NCBI GenBank assembly: GCA_007570785.1
Contig: ML661885.1
Location: 39,273,454-39,337,453 of the forward strand
Reading direction: 5' to 3'
From: Antilocapra americana
Lineage: Eukaryota; Chordata; Mammalia; Artiodactyla; Antilocapridae
DNA length: 64,000 bases
The translations under genes and the position numbers were made by a program. Within the stretch, counting starts at the first letter, position 1, and the number at the start of each line of letters is the position of its first letter. Of this stretch, positions 12,104 to 23,598 are shown one piece after another. The notes under the pieces were generated by a model that worked only from the letters and a program-made list of their open reading frames with translations, ran no database searches and was not told the DNA's origin.

Positions 12104-12225
12104 CTCTCCAGTATTCTTGTCTGGAGAATCACATGGGTAGAGGAGACTGGTGGGCTACAGTCCAAAGGATCACAAGAAGTCGGACAGGACTGAAGTGACT
12201 TACTATGCAGGCACAGATGCATATT
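12104..12225 (+). mobile_element. Bov-tA SINE, truncated
   Basis: Starts inside the BovA body ('cctctccagtattcttgtct') and runs to the tail 'gacaggactgaagtgact'. The tRNA-derived head is missing. Confidence 0.85.
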
Positions 12226-12855
12226 TTTATCATTTGTTGTATTCTTAGCTGGATTATTTAGAAGGCCAAGAAATTAACATATTCCAGAAAATATTTAGCA
12301 GGCAATCTGTTTATAATAGAACAATGAAGTCAGAAGCTTTTTATATTTCTTGAGCAAAAATGAGGGAATTGAATTTTACAGCTATGGTAGCTGAAAAATG
12401 CCATTGTTTGAAGACAATCATCTTTTTAAGAAATGGCTGGAGAACTTAACAGCTATAACTTAGAAATAAATAATATCTATGTTCATGAATCATGTGCTGA
12501 AAATGACAATAGGCTCATTTGGTTACTATCTGGTTGAATGGCTTTGGGGCCTTTGGAAGGGGAGTCCTCTTGCCCCACCCCCCACCTCTGGGGCAGGCTG
12601 ACCCCCCCCCACCCCAACAAATGAACAGAAACAATTGTGGAGTCCATTATTTTGTCAGGAGCACTGCTTTAATAAGTGCTCCTTTAATAAGATCTGCCCT
12701 TGGCCAGATCTTGTAAAGAGCAGTGTTTCCTCTAGCTTTGATTTTTCTCTTGGTCACTTAGAAAAGCGCTGTGCCTTTGACATCTGGAATCAGGGCTGGG
12801 ATTTTGGGACCCTCCCTTTCTAGGGACTTGTTATCCCAGGCCTGATTGATTGTCC
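12226..12855. other. Intronic DNA with C-rich patch
   Basis: Mostly unremarkable. At 12570-12615 there is a C-rich patch (C runs of 6 and 10) and a loose inverted pair cttgcccc/ggggcagg. No repeat family or gene is recognised. Confidence 0.45.
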
Positions 12856-12945
12856 TTTCTTTTCCTTTCCTTCTTTCTTCCTTTCCTTTTCTTTCTTCCT
12901 TCCTCCCTCCCTGCCTTCCCTACTTTCCTTTCTCTATCTCTTTCA
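12856..12945. repeat. Pyrimidine-rich (CTTT/CCTT)n tract
   Basis: About 90 bases of almost pure C and T on the + strand, made of imperfect CCTT and CTTT units. Probably length-variable. Confidence 0.85.
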
Positions 12946-13350
12946 AATTTACCACTTTAACCATTCTTAGGTGTACAGTTCAGTGGCATTAAGTACACTG
13001 ATAATATGGTGGAACCATGGCTACTATCCATCCAGAACTTCTTCATTGCCCCAAACAGAAATGCTATGCCCAGTAAGCAGTAATTCCTCACTCACCTCCT
13101 TTCTCATAGCCTAGTAACCACTATTCTACTTTTTATCTCTGAAAATTCACCTATTCTGTGTACTCGTGTAACTGGAATCATGCAGTATCTGTCCTTTAGT
13201 GTCTGGTTCATTCATTTAACATAATGTCTTTAAGATTCATCCATGGAATAGCCGAGCGGATAACATTCCATTGCATGTATACAGCACGTCTTATTTATCC
13301 ACGGATCTGATGATGGACGTTTGCGTTGTTTCTAACTTTGGGTTATGTGT
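12946..13350 (-). mobile_element. Old L1 3'-region fragment
   Basis: In reverse orientation it carries the landmarks of mammalian L1M 3' regions: 'ttcatttaacataatgtc', 'attcatccatggaatagc', 'cattccattgcatgtatac', and 'tgatggacgtttgcgttgttt'. Strong mismatch load shows considerable age; the subfamily is not assigned. Confidence 0.7.
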
Positions 13351-13610
13351 AGTTTTTAATAGAGCATAGAAACACGTGATGACACTCTGGCCATTTCTGC
13401 ATTTGGATCTGTTTCTAATGGAATTAAGAAACCTAGATGTTATCACCAAAAAATAAGTCTGACTGCCTTGCCGAGAGCCTGCTAGCATGGGAGGGTGTCA
13501 TTGAGAGGAGACCTCTTTATAGTTGGTATTGATTTCTCAGAGTCAAGTGCAAACACCTCCCAGGAAACACAGCCCTGCCTCATCGCCTGGCAAAGACCAG
13601 CAGCAGGGCC
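13351..13610. other. Intronic DNA, nothing recognised
   Basis: Short unique stretch between an old L1 fragment and a young ruminant L1 insertion. Confidence 0.4.
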
Positions 13611-13841
13611 TGCCCTCTTTTTTTTTTTTTTTTTTTTATTTATTTATTTATTTATTTATTTATTTTTTTAATTATTGTTTTAGCCATACATTGTTATGAT
13701 ATCACCATGGGTTTACATATGCTTCCCCTCCGGGTCCCCCCTCCCTCCTCCCTCCCCCCCGGGAAATCTCGCTGCACCAGTCCCGAGCATCAATCCTGGG
13801 CTGGCGATTGATTAGACACATGACAATTAACATGCCCTCTT
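13611..13841 (-). mobile_element. Ruminant L1 3' end, 5'-truncated, with target duplication
   Basis: From left to right: duplication tgccctctt (13611-13619), a poly-T plus (TTTA)n tract to about 13672 (the reverse complement of the L1 A-tail), 'gccatacattgttatgatat', a C-rich CTCCCTCC tract, then reversed L1 3' UTR to 13832 and the second tgccctctt at 13833-13841. The element is collinear and so serves as reference for the rearranged copy at 24.6 kb. Confidence 0.88.
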
Positions 13842-14165
13842 CCCACCAGACACTCCCAAGCAAGAAGAGCTTCTGAGTGTCTGTTGGAAAACTCCACCCA
13901 AGGGCTGTCTGCTCGCTGTTAGGAAAGGGGACTTTTAAAAAGAGAGTAGAAACGTTCCTGTCTCTGGAACTGAAGCAACTCGGAGGAGAATTTCACAGAA
14001 TCTTTGTTTAGGAGATCGGGGCTTCTTTTTGGTATGTGCTGTCTGCCGTTGTATTCCGAGAGGTAGTGCTAGTTGATGTCATAGCCAGAGGCCTGGAAGT
14101 CTCCAAATCCTGTTCTTTGAGTCCTCTCTCCTCCCCCTTGGGGTTTCCCTGGGAGCTATAAATAC
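13842..14165. other. Intronic DNA, nothing recognised
   Basis: Just over 300 bases with no repeat or gene that I can support. Confidence 0.4.
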
Positions 14166-14383
14166 ATGTGCTTGCGGGCTAAGTCGCTTCAGTGGTGTCC
14201 GACTCTCTGTGACCCCATGGACTGTAGCCCGCCAGGCTCCTCTGTCCGTGGGATTCTCCAGGCAAGAGTGGGTTGCCATGCCCTCCTGCAGGGGATCTTC
14301 CCAACCAGGGATTGACCTCGAATCTCTTCTGTCTCCTGCATTGGCAGACAGGCTCTTTACCACTAGCACCACCTGAGAAGACC
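14166..14383 (-). mobile_element. Bov-tA SINE
   Basis: Reverse-orientation copy: tail 'gctaagtcgcttcagtggtg' at left, body, and tRNA-derived head near 14340-14383. The flanks 'ctataaatacat' and 'ctataatacac' look like a worn target duplication. Confidence 0.9.
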
Positions 14384-15482
14384 TATAATACACAGACCTC
14401 GGGAAATCAAAATGCCTCTTATCACAGCTGGACACGCAGGGAGGTCCCTCTGGTGATCGGCTTGGAGTAGATGGTTTGAGCTCAAGGCCAAAGTGAGGCT
14501 TCCTCTACCCTCTCAGCTCCTGAGCTGGAAGGAATAGTCACTGTACCTTGAGTAAGCAGAGGGATGAGGGAGAAAGTGCTGGAGGTTTCTGCTTATCTCT
14601 GGAGCCGGGGCAAAGCAAGAAGCAGAGGGCATGTATTCAACTTCAGCAAACTGCTCCTGGCTTTTGGCAAATTAGTAGCTGGAAACTTAACCATTGACAT
14701 TAGTGTTTCCTGGGGAGGGACCCGAATAGAGGCAGAGAGAGGGCAAACTTTGCTCCTTCCTCGGTGTTTGTAAAGCTCCTCGATGCACGTTTCTTTTATA
14801 ACAACGTGTGTCCCGCACTGCACACTCGTTATCAGCGCTCTTCTGCAGAGACGATACCGAGGCTCCGAGATTGTACATGAATGACCTGCTGTACACCTGA
14901 GTGCCAGAGCACAATTATCTGTTGGACACCTCGCTCTGCAGCCAGTTATTCCATAATATTCCTTTTGTCAAAATTGGCCCCACAAAGAGAACCACAGGCC
15001 CTCCAGCACTTGTCCCCGCCTGCCCTCTTCCTGGTCCTGTTCATCGAGGAGAATGCCACTCCAGTGACCCGTCAATTCCAGTAATTCACTTTGGTTCTTT
15101 GGGGAAGCATTTCTGACCACGGAGACCATCCATTCTTCAGAACCATTTATGAGTCCTAATTTAGAAACAATTAAAGTGATTATAACATGAAAATTGTTTT
15201 AAAAGAAAAAGACAAATGACCTTATTTCAGGATAATGTAATTATTTTAAGGGCTTCTTTCTACTCCACAGTCAAAGCCTGGTTAGAAATAATTGTTAGCA
15301 AAACAGTGGCTTTGAAAAGTTTCACTGAGGAGATTGTAAGAGCTTGGGGAGTTAAACCCACGTGGTTGACAAACGCTGCTACACAATTCCACTGACGCCT
15401 GGTGTACGGAAAACACGGGAGCCCATCCACGGGTGCACACACTCCAGGGCGAAAGTTACGGAGGAGACCACATCACCTTGAA
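14384..15482. other. Intronic DNA, repeat-free to the eye
   Basis: About 1.1 kb without a recognisable repeat. Several overlapping short open frames (for example 14564-14823) have no family resemblance. No gene is supported. Confidence 0.45.
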
Positions 15483-15674
15483 AGAAGTGAAAGTGAAAGT
15501 CACTCAGTCACGTCCAGCTGTTTGCGAGGCCATGGACTATACAGCCCATGGAATTCTCCAGGCCAGAATATTGGAGTGGGTAGCCTTTCCCTTCTTCAGG
15601 GGATCTTCCCAACCCAGGGATCGAACCTAGGTCTCCCGCATTGCAAGTGGATTCTTTACCAGCTGAGCCATAAC
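15483..15674 (-). mobile_element. Bov-tA SINE (subtype with 'gactatacagcccatgg')
   Basis: Reverse copy with the variant BovA segment 'atggactatacagcccatgg' and 'gggtagcctttccc', distinguishing it from the 'gactgtagcc' subtype. Flanks 'acatcaccttg' and 'acatccacctta' suggest a worn duplication. Confidence 0.9.
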
Positions 15675-15811
15675 ATCCACCTTACGCAGTGAGTATACTG
15701 TGGCACTAACAAGGCTCACGTGCTCTTCAGCATTGAGAGAGCCTTACCCAGTTCTGCCCTCCAGGTTCACTTCTCTTAACCCCCATGGTTTTTTGGTTGG
15801 ATCAGCACAGA

Positions 15812-16035
15812 GACTGCATAACAGACTGGTTAAGAATATGAATTCTGAAGCTGTGGGCCCTGCATCTTAATCCTGTCTCTACCACTTCTTAGCTGTGTGG
15901 TCTTGAATAACTCACTTAACCTTTCTGTGTTTCAGTTTCTCCACCTGTACAATGAGGACGATGGTAGGACCGCCTTCAGAGAGTTGTTCTGAGGATCAGA
16001 TGAGCTAATGTAAAGCATTGATTCATAGGAAGTGC
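15812..16035 (+). mobile_element. MIR SINE, nearly full length
   Basis: Shows the complete MIR order: 'gactggttaagaatatgaat', 'ctaccacttcttagctgtgtg', 'cacttaacctttctgtgttt', 'cagtttctccacctgta', and the 3' part ending in 'aggaagtgctc'. A Bov-tA follows immediately at its 3' end. Confidence 0.85.
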
Positions 16036-16044
16036 TCTACAGAA

Positions 16045-16235
16045 ATGTGAAAGTTGTTCAGTCATGTCAACTCTTTGTGACCCCATGGACGATATAGCCC
16101 ATGGAATTCTCCAGGCCAGGATACTGGAGAGGGTAGCCTTTCCCTTCTCCAGGGGATCTTCCCAACCCAGGATTGAACCAGGGTCTCCTGCATTGCAGGC
16201 AGATTCTTTACCAACTGAGCTATCAGAGAAGCCCC
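16045..16235 (-). mobile_element. Bov-tA SINE
   Basis: Reverse copy of the same subtype as at 15483. Flanks 'ctctacagaaat' and 'ccctatagaaat' are consistent with a slightly worn target duplication. Confidence 0.9.
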
Positions 16236-16535
16236 TATAGAAATACGGTGAGTAACAAAATATCACAGCAGCCAACCAGAGCCTATCATGGGTGAGAGAG
16301 GAAACAGATGAGGAAAGGTGTTCTGTTTTGTTTTTATAATCTGGACCTCATATTTACAAAGGATCACACACTCAGACTTTTGTCATCATTTATCCCCACT
16401 CCAGTTTACACATTAAGTCACAGAGTTAGACTGATGAGACTGATGGATGGGAAATTCATAATGCCACGTTAATGGGGTCCATGGACCACAGCATCTATGG
16501 TGCACTATGACTTAACATTCTTTATGAATCCTGTA

Positions 16536-16788
16536 ACTTACTTCTAAATATGGGGCTTCCTTGCTGGCTCAGTGGGTAAAGAATCCACCTACAATGCAGG
16601 AGACCTGAGTTCAATCCCTGGGTCAGGAAGATCCCCTGGAGAAGGGAATGGTAACCCACTCCAGTATTCTTACCTGGAAAATCCCATGGACAGAGGAGCC
16701 TGGCGGGCTACAGTCCATGGAGTACAAGAATTGGACATGACTTAGTAACTAAACCAACCAACCAACTAACCAACTCACTTCTAAATAG
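16536..16788 (+). mobile_element. Bov-tA SINE with target duplication
   Basis: The element at 16551-16773 ends in a (CCAA)n-like tail and is flanked by acttacttctaaata (16536-16550) and actcacttctaaata (16774-16788), 14 of 15 identical. Confidence 0.93.
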
Positions 16789-17145
16789 TATAATTAAAGA
16801 GCTTTGAATTTTTACAAGTATTGTAAAAGCATAAATTTGCTAAACATCAGTACATGGAATACATCACAATTTTTGGAAGTCTGTTTTGGCATGTTCTCAC
16901 TTTCTTACAAGCCACTGGGACATATACAAATGAAGCTAGCCAGACCTCCTTCACAATCTGGGATCAAACCATGCCTTTGGGCTGTTTCGTGAAGTGAACA
17001 TGTCTCATTTCATTAGAGGAGGAAGGTCTGAGCTGCTGGTGGCAAGTCCTTCAAATCCAAACTTTTTTTTCATACAACTATTAGTGTATAACTGTTTTCC
17101 CCCAAGCACGGTGGGAAAAGGGCTCCTGGAAAATAGACTTTAGGA
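16789..17145. other. Intronic DNA, nothing recognised
   Basis: About 350 bases between two Bov-tA insertions; no repeat or gene is supported. Confidence 0.4.
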
Positions 17146-17379
17146 GGAAACCATCTGGGCTTCCCAGGTGGCTCAGTGGTAAAGAACCCGCCTGCCAAGC
17201 AGGAGATGCAGGTTCAATCCCTGATCAGGAAGATCCCTTGGAGAAGGAAAAGGCCACCCACTCCAGTATTCTTGCCTGGAAAATCCCACAGACAGAGGAG
17301 CCTGGAGGGCCACAGTCCAAAGAGTCCCAAAGAGGCAGACACAAGTGAGCAACTGAACAGCAGCAGTGGAAACCATCTG
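17146..17379 (+). mobile_element. Bov-tA SINE with perfect target duplication
   Basis: The element at 17158-17367 is flanked by identical 12-mers ggaaaccatctg at 17146-17157 and 17368-17379. Confidence 0.94.
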
Positions 17380-17665
17380 CAGGGACATAGAACTGTGATG
17401 GTTTTCCTGGTGCCCCAGTTAGGACACTTCCAGCCGTGAGTCTCAGAAGCTCCAGCCCTGGCTTGCCATAGGTGAAACCTATCTCACTCCATTGAAAGTT
17501 ACGGGCAACAACCCAGTGCGTGGCTCAATAATGTCCTCAAGGATTTTTCTCTTTCCTCGTGTCCTCAATGTCACATTATCTTCATGTTTTGTGGTCACAG
17601 GATGACAACAGCAGGTTCAGCCATCACCTGAAGCTGCGGGAGAAGACCATTTCTTTTCCTATTCC
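17380..17665. other. Intronic DNA, nothing recognised
   Basis: Short unique stretch between two SINEs; nothing to report. Confidence 0.4.
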
Positions 17666-17896
17666 CCCATTTTATTGGGTTTTCCATGTGGCGCCGGTGG
17701 TAAATGCCAATACAGGGACATTAGAGATATGGGTTTGACCCCTGGGTCCAGAAGATCCCCTGGAGGAGGGCATGGCAACCCACTCCAGTATTCTTGCCAG
17801 GAGAATCTCATGGACTGAGAAACCTGGTGGGCTACAGTCCATAGAGTCACAAAGAGTTGGACAGGACTGAAGCAACTTAACATACACCCATTTTAT
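17666..17896 (+). mobile_element. Bov-tA SINE with target duplication
   Basis: The element at about 17678-17886 has a diverged head ('gttttccatgtggcgccggt') and is flanked by cccattttat at 17666-17675 and 17887-17896. Confidence 0.9.
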
Positions 17897-18149
17897 CAGC
17901 AAGGAAAGCCTGTCCCCAGAGCCTCTAGCAGCCTTCCACTAACGTTTTACTGGCTAAAACTGAGGCTCATGCCTTCCCCAAATCAATTCTGTGCACGAGG
18001 AATACAATCACTGTCATTGGCTTAGACTAATCAGAATTTGCTCGAGTTACAAGGGGGAAGAGGAGGAGGCATCAGAACCATAGCAAGGCTCTGCTGGCAT
18101 GGAACAAGGACAGAGTATGCATCCAACAGTATATGCCTCAGTTCAATTT

Positions 18150-18990
18150 GTTTCAGTTCAGTCGCTAAGTAATGTCTGACTCTTTGAGACTCCATGAGCT
18201 ACTGCATGCCAGGCCTCCCTGTCCAACACCAACTCCTGGAGCCCACACAAACTCATGTCCATTGAGTCAGTGATGCCATCCAACCATCTTATCCTCTGTC
18301 GTCCCCTTCTCCTCCTGCCCTCAATCTTTCCCAGCATGAAGGTCTTTTCAAATGAGTCAACTCTTCACATCAGGTGGCCAACGTATTGGAGTTTCAGCTT
18401 CAACATCAGATCCTCCAATGAACACTCAGGACTGATCTCCTTTAGGATGGACTGGTTGGATCTCCTTGCAGTCCAAGGGACTCTCAAGAGTCTTCTCCAA
18501 CACCACAGCTCAAAAGCATCAATTCTTTGGTGCTTAGTTTTCTTTATAGTCCAACTCTCACATCCATACACAACCACTGGAAAAATCATAGCCTTGACTA
18601 GATGGACCTTTGTCAGCAAAGTAATGTCTCTGCTTTTCAATATGCTGTCTAGGTTGGTCATAACTTTCCTTCCAAAGAGTAAGCATCTTTTAATTTCACG
18701 GGTTCAATCACCATCTGCAGTGATTTTGGAGCACCCAAAAATAAAGTCTTTCACTGTTTCCAATGTTTCTCCGTCTATTTGCCATGAGGTGATGGGACCA
18801 GATGCCATGATCTTAGCTTTCTGAATGCTGAGCTTTAAGCCAACTTTTTCACTCTCCTCTTTCACTTTCATCAAGAGGCTCTTTAGTTTCTCTTCACTTT
18901 CTGCCATATAAGGGTGGTGTCATCTGCATATCTGAGGTTATTGATATTTCTCCTGGCAATCTTGATTCCAGCTTGTGGTTCCTCTCAGTG
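18150..18990 (-). mobile_element. BovB (RTE) LINE 3' fragment
   Basis: About 840 bp in reverse orientation, from the BovB 3' terminus ('cagttcagtcgctaagt') into the 3' part of the reverse-transcriptase frame. On the - strand two broken frames (18365-18661 and 18704-18907) carry recognisable BovB protein segments, for example '[13 protein letters not shown]'. Stops and frameshifts make it inactive. Confidence 0.92.
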
Positions 18991-19454
18991 ACTTGCAAAA
19001 GTAGAGATGTCTAAACAGGGCTTCTTGTCGGATCCTATTGGAACTACTTCAGTTGGATATTGTAGGGTTGGCTGCTTTGGGTGCTATATTGTATTAATGT
19101 CATTGAGATTGAATCATATCTGAGTAACAGATATGATTGAAAACATATTCATTGTTTTCAAATGAATCTCTTATCCCATTAACACCCACAGGAATAACAG
19201 GAGCTATTCTACAACCAGGTTGAAATTCCAGTAGGGGGTCATAGCATCTCAGATTTGGCAATGCTCACAGCTACATAAGAGCCATCAATAAAATTGCACA
19301 GATTTGACCTCAAAGTCCATGTTCATTCCTTACTATCATACAATCTCATTGTTGCAAAGTGATATCACAGTGTTAATCTCAATGTCATTATTTCTGAATT
19401 TCATCTTGTCATGGGAGACCTGAAGTTTCTCTGGATTTCTGGCTCAAAGATTCC
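18991..19454. other. Intronic DNA, nothing recognised
   Basis: Follows the internal end of the BovB fragment. The text no longer matches BovB after about 18990, and nothing else is recognised. Confidence 0.4.
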
Positions 19455-19600
19455 CTCTCTGAGCCTCACCTTTCTTATCTATAAAGTGGGGATCGCAATA
19501 GTTTGCAGAGTTATTTAAGTAAGATAATGGGTGTGACAGTCATTTGTAAACTGTCAGGTATTACACAAGTGAGGGTTATTCCTCATCGCTAGCTGCCATT
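19455..19600 (+). mobile_element. MIR SINE fragment
   Basis: MIR 3' half: 'ctctctgagcctcacctttc', 'ttatctataaagtggggat', and the following 'gagttatttaagtaagataat'. Close to a second MIR at 19625. Confidence 0.7.
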
Positions 19601-19624
19601 CTTTAAATGTGACACAGTGCCGCA

Positions 19625-19765
19625 TAGTGATAAAATCCCCTGAGAGTTTGGGGATTCTACTAAGCTCCACCACTTACTGTCTGCCTGAACTGGGAGAACT
19701 TATTCTCCTTAAACCTCAATCTGCTCATCTGTGAAATGGGTGAGTTGTTCTCCTCTCGTAAAATT
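19625..19765 (+). mobile_element. MIR SINE, left part (interrupted by Bov-tA)
   Basis: Core 'agctccaccacttactgtct' and 'aaacctcaatctgctcatct' plus 'gtgaaatgggt' are MIR-like. The 3' part resumes beyond the Bov-tA at about 19989. Confidence 0.75.
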
Positions 19766-19769
19766 GCTG

Positions 19770-19988
19770 TGCACGTGTGTATGCTAAGTCACTTCAGTCG
19801 TGTCCGACTCTGAGACCCCATGGACTGTAGCCTGCCAGGCTTCTCTGTCCATGGGACTCTCCAGGCAAGAGATGAGGTGCCATGCCCTCCTCCAGAGGAT
19901 CTTCCCAACCTAGGGATCAAACCCTCATCTCTTAGGTCTCCTGCATTGGCAGGCAGATTCATTATCACGAACGCCACCTAGAAAGCCC
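19770..19988 (-). mobile_element. Bov-tA SINE inserted into a MIR
   Basis: Reverse copy with all family landmarks. The host repeat continues on both sides; flanks 'taaaattgct' and 'taagattgcc' look like a worn target duplication. Confidence 0.92.
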
Positions 19989-20040
19989 CATAAGATTGCC
20001 ATCAAGATTAAATGAGGTAATATGCTTTTACACATTGTGG
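19989..20040 (+). mobile_element. MIR SINE, right part
   Basis: 'gattaaatgaggtaatatgc' corresponds to the MIR 3' segment expected after the interrupted left part. Confidence 0.65.
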
Positions 20041-21029
20041 ACATCTAACCTAATGATATGGAGGGATCATTGGTCTGGGGACACTCAGAGGTCCTTGATG
20101 AGTTGGAGACTGATTACACAGCAAGTGATTGTGATAATGCCAAAGAACAAGGAAAGAACAGATTTATGGGAACAGGAGCATCTCACTAACTATACGTGAC
20201 ATCACTTTGTAATTAGGTCTTTCCCCACAAAAGAACTGTTTTGACTGAGTCCTAGCTATAACGGATTCTAATTAACTTTAGCCACTGCACAGTGCATAGA
20301 AAGACTGCTGTGCTATATTCCCTGGTTTCCATAGATCTGATTTTGTATATTGAAAGAAAACTTGACTCACATGAGTCAGGTTGTAAGATGAAAAGAAAAG
20401 ATTCTGTTGACTGATTGTCTTCCTCTAAATTTCGGTAACCAAATTTCAAAGCCCATTTCCATCCAGTTTGCTAGTGCGTGATGAGTAAGCATGAGTCTGG
20501 GTGCATATGTGTTTTGAACAGTAAGGGACAACAGCCTGACATGGGGAAGTGTATCTCATCAGAAGAAAAACAACGGAGTTCTGAGTCAGTGGTGAGGCAT
20601 TTGTAATGGAGTCATGAGATGTCCTCATTCCTACAATTAGTACGTTTTACTTTGATCATCTAAGTCAGGACTTCTCAGCCCAGGTGTGGGGCCCATGGGT
20701 GGGCTGTGGGTGGTGTGGTATGGATCCCTCAGTCCTCCGGGTCGCACAGTGTCCATCCAGCTCCCTCATCTACCATCCCCAGGGTGCTGCATACATAGTG
20801 TCCTCTCCCAGGGTGCTAAGAGACACTGAAGTCCAGGAGACACCACTGTGTCCTGCCTCCACAACAGGAACACGTGATGAGGAGAACTTCTCCCAGGTAT
20901 TTCTTTACTGAGCTTGATCCTAACAATGAAGATATGTGGTAGATAAACTAGTAGGGAAACAGGATCCCTGCTCAGCCTGAAACTTTGACCCTAAGATTTT
21001 TTAAACCTTGATAGGGAAAAGCTTTTTTT
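20041..21029. other. Intronic DNA, nothing recognised
   Basis: About 1 kb; a G/T-rich patch at 20680-20725 and no family resemblance in any open frame. Confidence 0.45.
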
Positions 21030-21210
21030 TTCAAGTGAGAGTGAGAATCACTCAATCGTGTCCGACTCTTTGCGACCCCATGGACTATACAGTCCATGGA
21101 ATTCTCCAGATCAGAATACTGGAGTGGGTAGCCTTTCCCTTCTCCAGGGGATCTTCCCAACCCAGGGGTCGAACCCAGGTCTCCCGCATTGCAGGCAGAT
21201 TTTTTTTTTT
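21030..21210 (-). mobile_element. Bov-tA SINE, head lost
   Basis: Reverse copy of the 'gactatacagtccatgg' subtype. It breaks off into a T-run at 21199-21210 where the tRNA-derived head should continue, so the 5' end is truncated. Confidence 0.88.
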
Positions 21211-23580
21211 AAGTTCCTTAAAAGTCTGCAAATACAACCTGTCTTTCTGGAGGTGGAGCTCCTCTATTACTTTGGGCTTGTTTCTTTGACTATGAAAAAC
21301 ACCCAAGTGAAGTCTGAATTATGCAAATGTAAAACTATGATTCTCTTTGGAAATGCAATTGTTTAAAATGCTCTAGTTTCAAAAAGCTAACTTTTTTTTT
21401 TGCTTTGGGGAGAAGTGGGGGAAAGGGATAGTCTGCTGAAGCTGAGCTAGGATTTCAATTTAGGTCTATCCAAAAAGATCAGGGTCACAACTGCTATGCT
21501 GCACTGCCTCCAGCAGGTGAACTGTGGTGGGATGAGGTAAGCATGGCAGAAAGAAGGTTCGGTGGGGGAGTAGGGGTTGGGAGAATGATCATGAGGAGCC
21601 TTAACGCCAGGGAAGGTAGGAGTTGAGGAAAAGAGAAAGGGGAGAGGAAAACGCAGTGGTGATTCATGGACTGAGCCTTGATGGGTCTTTGATCCTTCCA
21701 CCAACAAACTGTATTCTCCTTGCAAGGCATATGGGCACCTCTTCCAAGTCAGTGCCATACACTCTCTGCATTTCAGTGTCCTCCTACCATTTGCCAGGAG
21801 TTAAGTGAGGACTCACACTCCTCTGTGGTTTCCCACCCAGCATTTCGGTCTGAAGGATCCTTTCCCACTTACTATTGTTATTCCAAGTGTTCACCCTATT
21901 TGCATTCCCGCACAAGAAGAGAGGAACAGATTTCACATGAAATTCGGTCTTGAGATTCTGTGTCCAGAGCTTTACCTTTTAGCTTCATCCTCAGGGCATG
22001 TTTATAATTTGAATCGGATATGATGTCTTCATAAATCTAAGAAGATATTAGTTTATCATCATCCCATTTCTTCTGGTGTCTTAGACTAATGAAAACAACC
22101 TCAGAATTTGTATAGCACAGCACTTTTGGAGGGAGTTAGAAGAATGAGGGGAAGGGAAGGTTCAAGAGAAAAGCATCACTTTCTATTTGTCTCACCTGTA
22201 TTGCTTCCCATGTGACCATAAAATCACCTTTACCCCTTTTAACAGGTAGGGTTATAGGCAAAATTCAATTTTTCTAAACACTTCTTAACCCAACCACACA
22301 GTGAAAAGAACACCTCTCCTTATTGTTTACGTGTGATGTGTTGTTACTTTGCTTAGATTATGCTCCTTGAGTACAAAGACCATGTCTTTTATGTGGAATA
22401 ATAGTCTATCTGGTTTACCAGCTGATTAGTCTTTCTGCCATTTCATCCCATATTATTCTTTGAATCCACTGTCATATCTTCCACAGTTCTAGGCACAAGG
22501 ACTACACTTCTTGTGAAGTAATTTACAAGGAAATAGGACCTCCTTGAATGAAGACACTCTAAGCTTTTCCTAGATACCCAACTCACAGTTTTATTCTAGG
22601 AATAGTGCTTATTCTGAGTTTTCAATTGCATTATTTGATCTACTGGGGATAAATTTAAACATTTAAAAATATACCCTTTAATGCATATTTAAAATTCTTA
22701 TAATATAAATGAAAGAAATGATTTAAATTACATGCCCATCACTGTTGAAATTTAGAGGCTTGTCTTTATTTTGGCTTTTATTTAAAAAACGGATCCAACT
22801 CAGTTTTGATTACTGAAGTGTGTTAATTCTGCTGCTTTTACTTCACTTCTATGTTATTTTATTATCACTTCCTGTATGAATGCAATCAATTCTAATTTTG
22901 CATAATTTTCTTATAATAGGAAATGTTGCTCTTAAAGAAACAAGCAATTGGCTTGGAGGATTAGAATAATGTTCTCTATCATTTTATACACTGCTGCACA
23001 TCATAATTTGTTAATAGAGGAAAAGAGGAGTACTGGCAAATTTATCTTCATCATTATTCAAATAGAATAGTTACATATAGTACAACACTCTTCCGTTATT
23101 ACATTCTCCTTCATGAAATTATTTGGGTAAATTTCAGATTTTCATCAATTTTTTTTTTTTACTATAGTCATTTTTGTTCCAACCCCATCCACAAAGCCCA
23201 AATTTTATGTAGGAGTAAGCATATTTGAATCTCTGGATCTGTCATCAACAAGAAAAATTTAGGTTGTCAGACCCAGCCATTTGTTATATATTGATACTTC
23301 TGAATCCATGCTGTTTTGATTCAGAAACATGTTTGTTATGAAACAGGTTTGCCTGTTTCATAAATATAAGGTGCTTTGCTAGTGACCCATGATGAATGCA
23401 TAGCCCAAAAGTCTCCTCTCTTTAATTCATCTCTGCAGCTTCACACTGAGACTGTATTTGCTGTCACCATAATTACTAAGCTATGTGTACCAATAAGCCC
23501 TTTGGTGCTGCAAGAATAAGTAGAAAAGGCCAGAAGTCACATTATTCAGGAAAAGGAAAGGCAGAAGGTAATTTTCTTTA
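21211..23580. other. Intronic DNA, long repeat-poor AT-rich stretch
   Basis: About 2.4 kb without a recognised transposable element, strongly AT-rich from about 22550 to 23170. No coding pattern. Such repeat-poor islands inside NCALD introns are candidates for conserved regulatory DNA, but that needs an alignment. Confidence 0.45.
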
Positions 23581-23598
23581 CAGCGTCTTCTGATAGAG

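Noticed and set aside
18255..18824. A 189-residue + strand frame
   Set aside because: It is the antisense of a BovB fragment; the real, broken frame is on the - strand.
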